DNA from: Litoreibacter meonggei
GTDB taxonomy: Bacteria > Pseudomonadota > Alphaproteobacteria > Rhodobacterales > Rhodobacteraceae
Direction of reading: 5' to 3'
Assembly: GCF_003663885.1 (NCBI RefSeq)
Contig: NZ_RCCE01000003.1
Coordinates: forward strand, 483,501 to 547,500
DNA length: 64,000 nucleotides
The position numbers and the translations under genes are program-made. This document shows positions 63,050-64,000 of this stretch, piece after piece. The notes under the pieces are model-generated. The model worked only from the letters and a program-made list of their open reading frames with translations, searched no databases and was not told the DNA's origin. Positions within the stretch are counted from its first letter, which is position 1; the number at the start of each line of letters is the position of its first letter.

Positions 63050-64000
63050 CAGGTTAACCTCTCAACGGCCCATCGCGCGGCATCTGCAATAGTAGGGTCG
63101 GGGTCGTTGGTATGTGCTCGTGCCGCTTCAATCAGCGCAGGTGTCGCAGAATTTCCGATGGCATAAAGCACATTCCGAATGAAGCGATCCCGCCCGATCC
63201 GCTTGATCGGCGAGCCAGAGAACTTTGCCCGAAACTCTACGTCATTCAACGCGACCAACTCCGCAAGGGCTGGTGCACGCAAATCGTCACGTGCAGCATA
63301 GCGAAGCTCTGTCGCGTTTTGGGCGAACTTGTTCCACGGGCAAACGGCGAGGCAGTCGTCACAGCCGTAGATGTGGTTGCCGAGTTTTCCGCGCAGGTCT
63401 TCGTCGATAGGGCCTTTGTGCTCAATCGTCAGGTAGGAAATGCAACGCCGCGCATCCAGCTGGAACGGAGCAGGGAACGCATCCGTCGGGCAGACGTCCA
63501 AGCAGGCGCGACAGGTCCCGCAATTTTCGGTTTGGGCGGTATCAGGGTCTAATTCAACGGTTGTGAAGATCGCCCCGAGGAAGAACCAATTGCCCAAATC
63601 GCGCGACAGAATATTCGTGTGCTTCCCTTGCCACCCAAGACCAGCGGCCTGTGCCAATGGTTTTTCCATAACCGGCGCAGTATCTACGAAAACTTTGATC
63701 TCAGCTCCCTCAGCCTGATCAATCAGCCAGCGGCCAACGCGCTTGAGGCGCTTTTTTACAATGTCATGATAGTCTCGGTTCTGCGCGTAGACCGAGATCA
63801 CCGCGCGGTCGCGAAGCTTCAGGGTTTCAAGCGGGTCGTGATCTGGTGAGTAAACCTCTGCCAGCATGATCACAGAGCGGGCCTCGGGCCAAAGAGCTTC
63901 AGGACTTCCGCGCCATGCCATGCGCTCTGCCATCCAGCCCATCTGGCCATGACGCCCTTCGTCGACATAGGTATTCAGGCGATTGGAAGCCTGCGGGATA
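63049..64000 (-). CDS. queG: epoxyqueuosine reductase, 5' end cut by window edge
   Basis: The minus-strand frame runs from 63049 and continues past 64000; the residues before the first ATG in the window, [20 protein letters not shown], show that the true start lies outside. The product reduces epoxyqueuosine to queuosine in tRNA. Two [4Fe-4S] ferredoxin motifs, [16 protein letters not shown] and [13 protein letters not shown], and the cobalamin-domain opening [14 protein letters not shown] are as expected. A C-terminal HEAT-like segment ([25 protein letters not shown]) is retained. Confidence 0.96.
   Translation of the reverse strand, partial: IPQASNRLNTYVDEGRHGQMGWMAERMAWRGSPEALWPEARSVIMLAEVYSPDHDPLETLKLRDRAVISVYAQNRDYHDIVKKRLKRVGRWLIDQAEGAEIKVFVDTAPVMEKPLAQAAGLGWQGKHTNILSRDLGNWFFLGAIFTTVELDPDTAQTENCGTCRACLDVCPTDAFPAPFQLDARRCISYLTIEHKGPIDEDLRGKLGNHIYGCDDCLAVCPWNKFAQNATELRYAARDDLRAPALAELVALNDVEFRAKFSGSPIKRIGRDRFIRNVLYAIGNSATPALIEAARAHTNDPDPTIADAARWAVERLT

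Noticed and set aside
1-64000. CRISPR array, prophage, transposon or toxin-antitoxin system
   Set aside because: No regularly spaced repeats, phage genes, transposases or recognisable toxin-antitoxin pairs were seen; gene content is housekeeping and catabolic.

Overview
The window looks like a chromosomal stretch of a marine alphaproteobacterium of the Rhodobacteraceae (Roseobacter group). Indicators are a fbcFBC-type petABC operon, a serB/serC-serA cluster, a DapF with the alphaproteobacterial ERGVG-T segment, a Hint-domain protein, a DUF2585 protein, a TRAP transporter and a small signal-peptide protein of a type I associate with roseobacters. Base composition looks even and GC-rich. I see no phage, transposase, integrase or CRISPR array, so this reads as ordinary chromosome with strong catabolic content.

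Layout. 1-1287: 5' part of uronate isomerase (uxaC), followed by tRNA-Lys(UUU). 1.6-6.0 kb: a + strand run of stop/start-overlapping genes (dapF, mtaB, two glutathione transferases around a PaiB-like flavoprotein, an acetyltransferase). 6.2-18.2 kb: an aromatic (tyrosine/homogentisate) catabolic island containing hppD with a divergent Lrp-type regulator, a dctPQM TRAP transporter, two convergent MarR regulators, and a long minus-strand operon hmgA-maiA-fahA-metallo-beta-lactamase-flavin monooxygenase-DUF2783-marR. 18.4-20.7 kb: LysE exporter, enoyl-CoA hydratase, trmL. 20.8-23.6 kb: cytochrome bc1 operon. 23.7-27.5 kb: creA and thiBPQ behind a TPP riboswitch. 27.6-33.4 kb: aroC, a drug/metabolite transporter, HU, and a purine salvage pair (adenine deaminase-AMP nucleosidase). 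33.4-38.1 kb: a four-gene acyl-CoA catabolic operon of unknown substrate. 38.1-42.0 kb: serine biosynthesis (serB divergent from serC-serA, with a candidate serC leader RNA). 42.0-46.5 kb: a beta-helix-like membrane protein, DUF2585, a phosphoesterase and a thiolase. 46.5-54.0 kb: pbpC and a giant alpha-2-macroglobulin carrying a PAN/Apple domain. 54.1-64.0 kb: hybrid histidine kinase, ReAV-type asparaginase, IalB and Hint proteins, rlmN, a small exported protein, two L,D-transpeptidases around a CAP lipoprotein, a short-chain epimerase and queG.

How it works together. The most interesting signal is regulatory. The promoters of hmgA and dctP share a 37-base element, identical at 33 positions, containing two copies of a palindromic box (R)TTNCANNTGNAAC whose centres are 29 bases apart in both places. 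One more box lies upstream of the marR gene at the end of the hmg operon. This ties the TRAP transporter to the homogentisate pathway and suggests it imports an aromatic acid. The flavin monooxygenase plus the 62-residue DUF2783 protein in the operon resemble a two-component ring hydroxylase (large flavoprotein plus small coupling protein) that could feed hydroxyphenylacetate into homogentisate, alongside hppD. No entirely new defence or mobile system was found.
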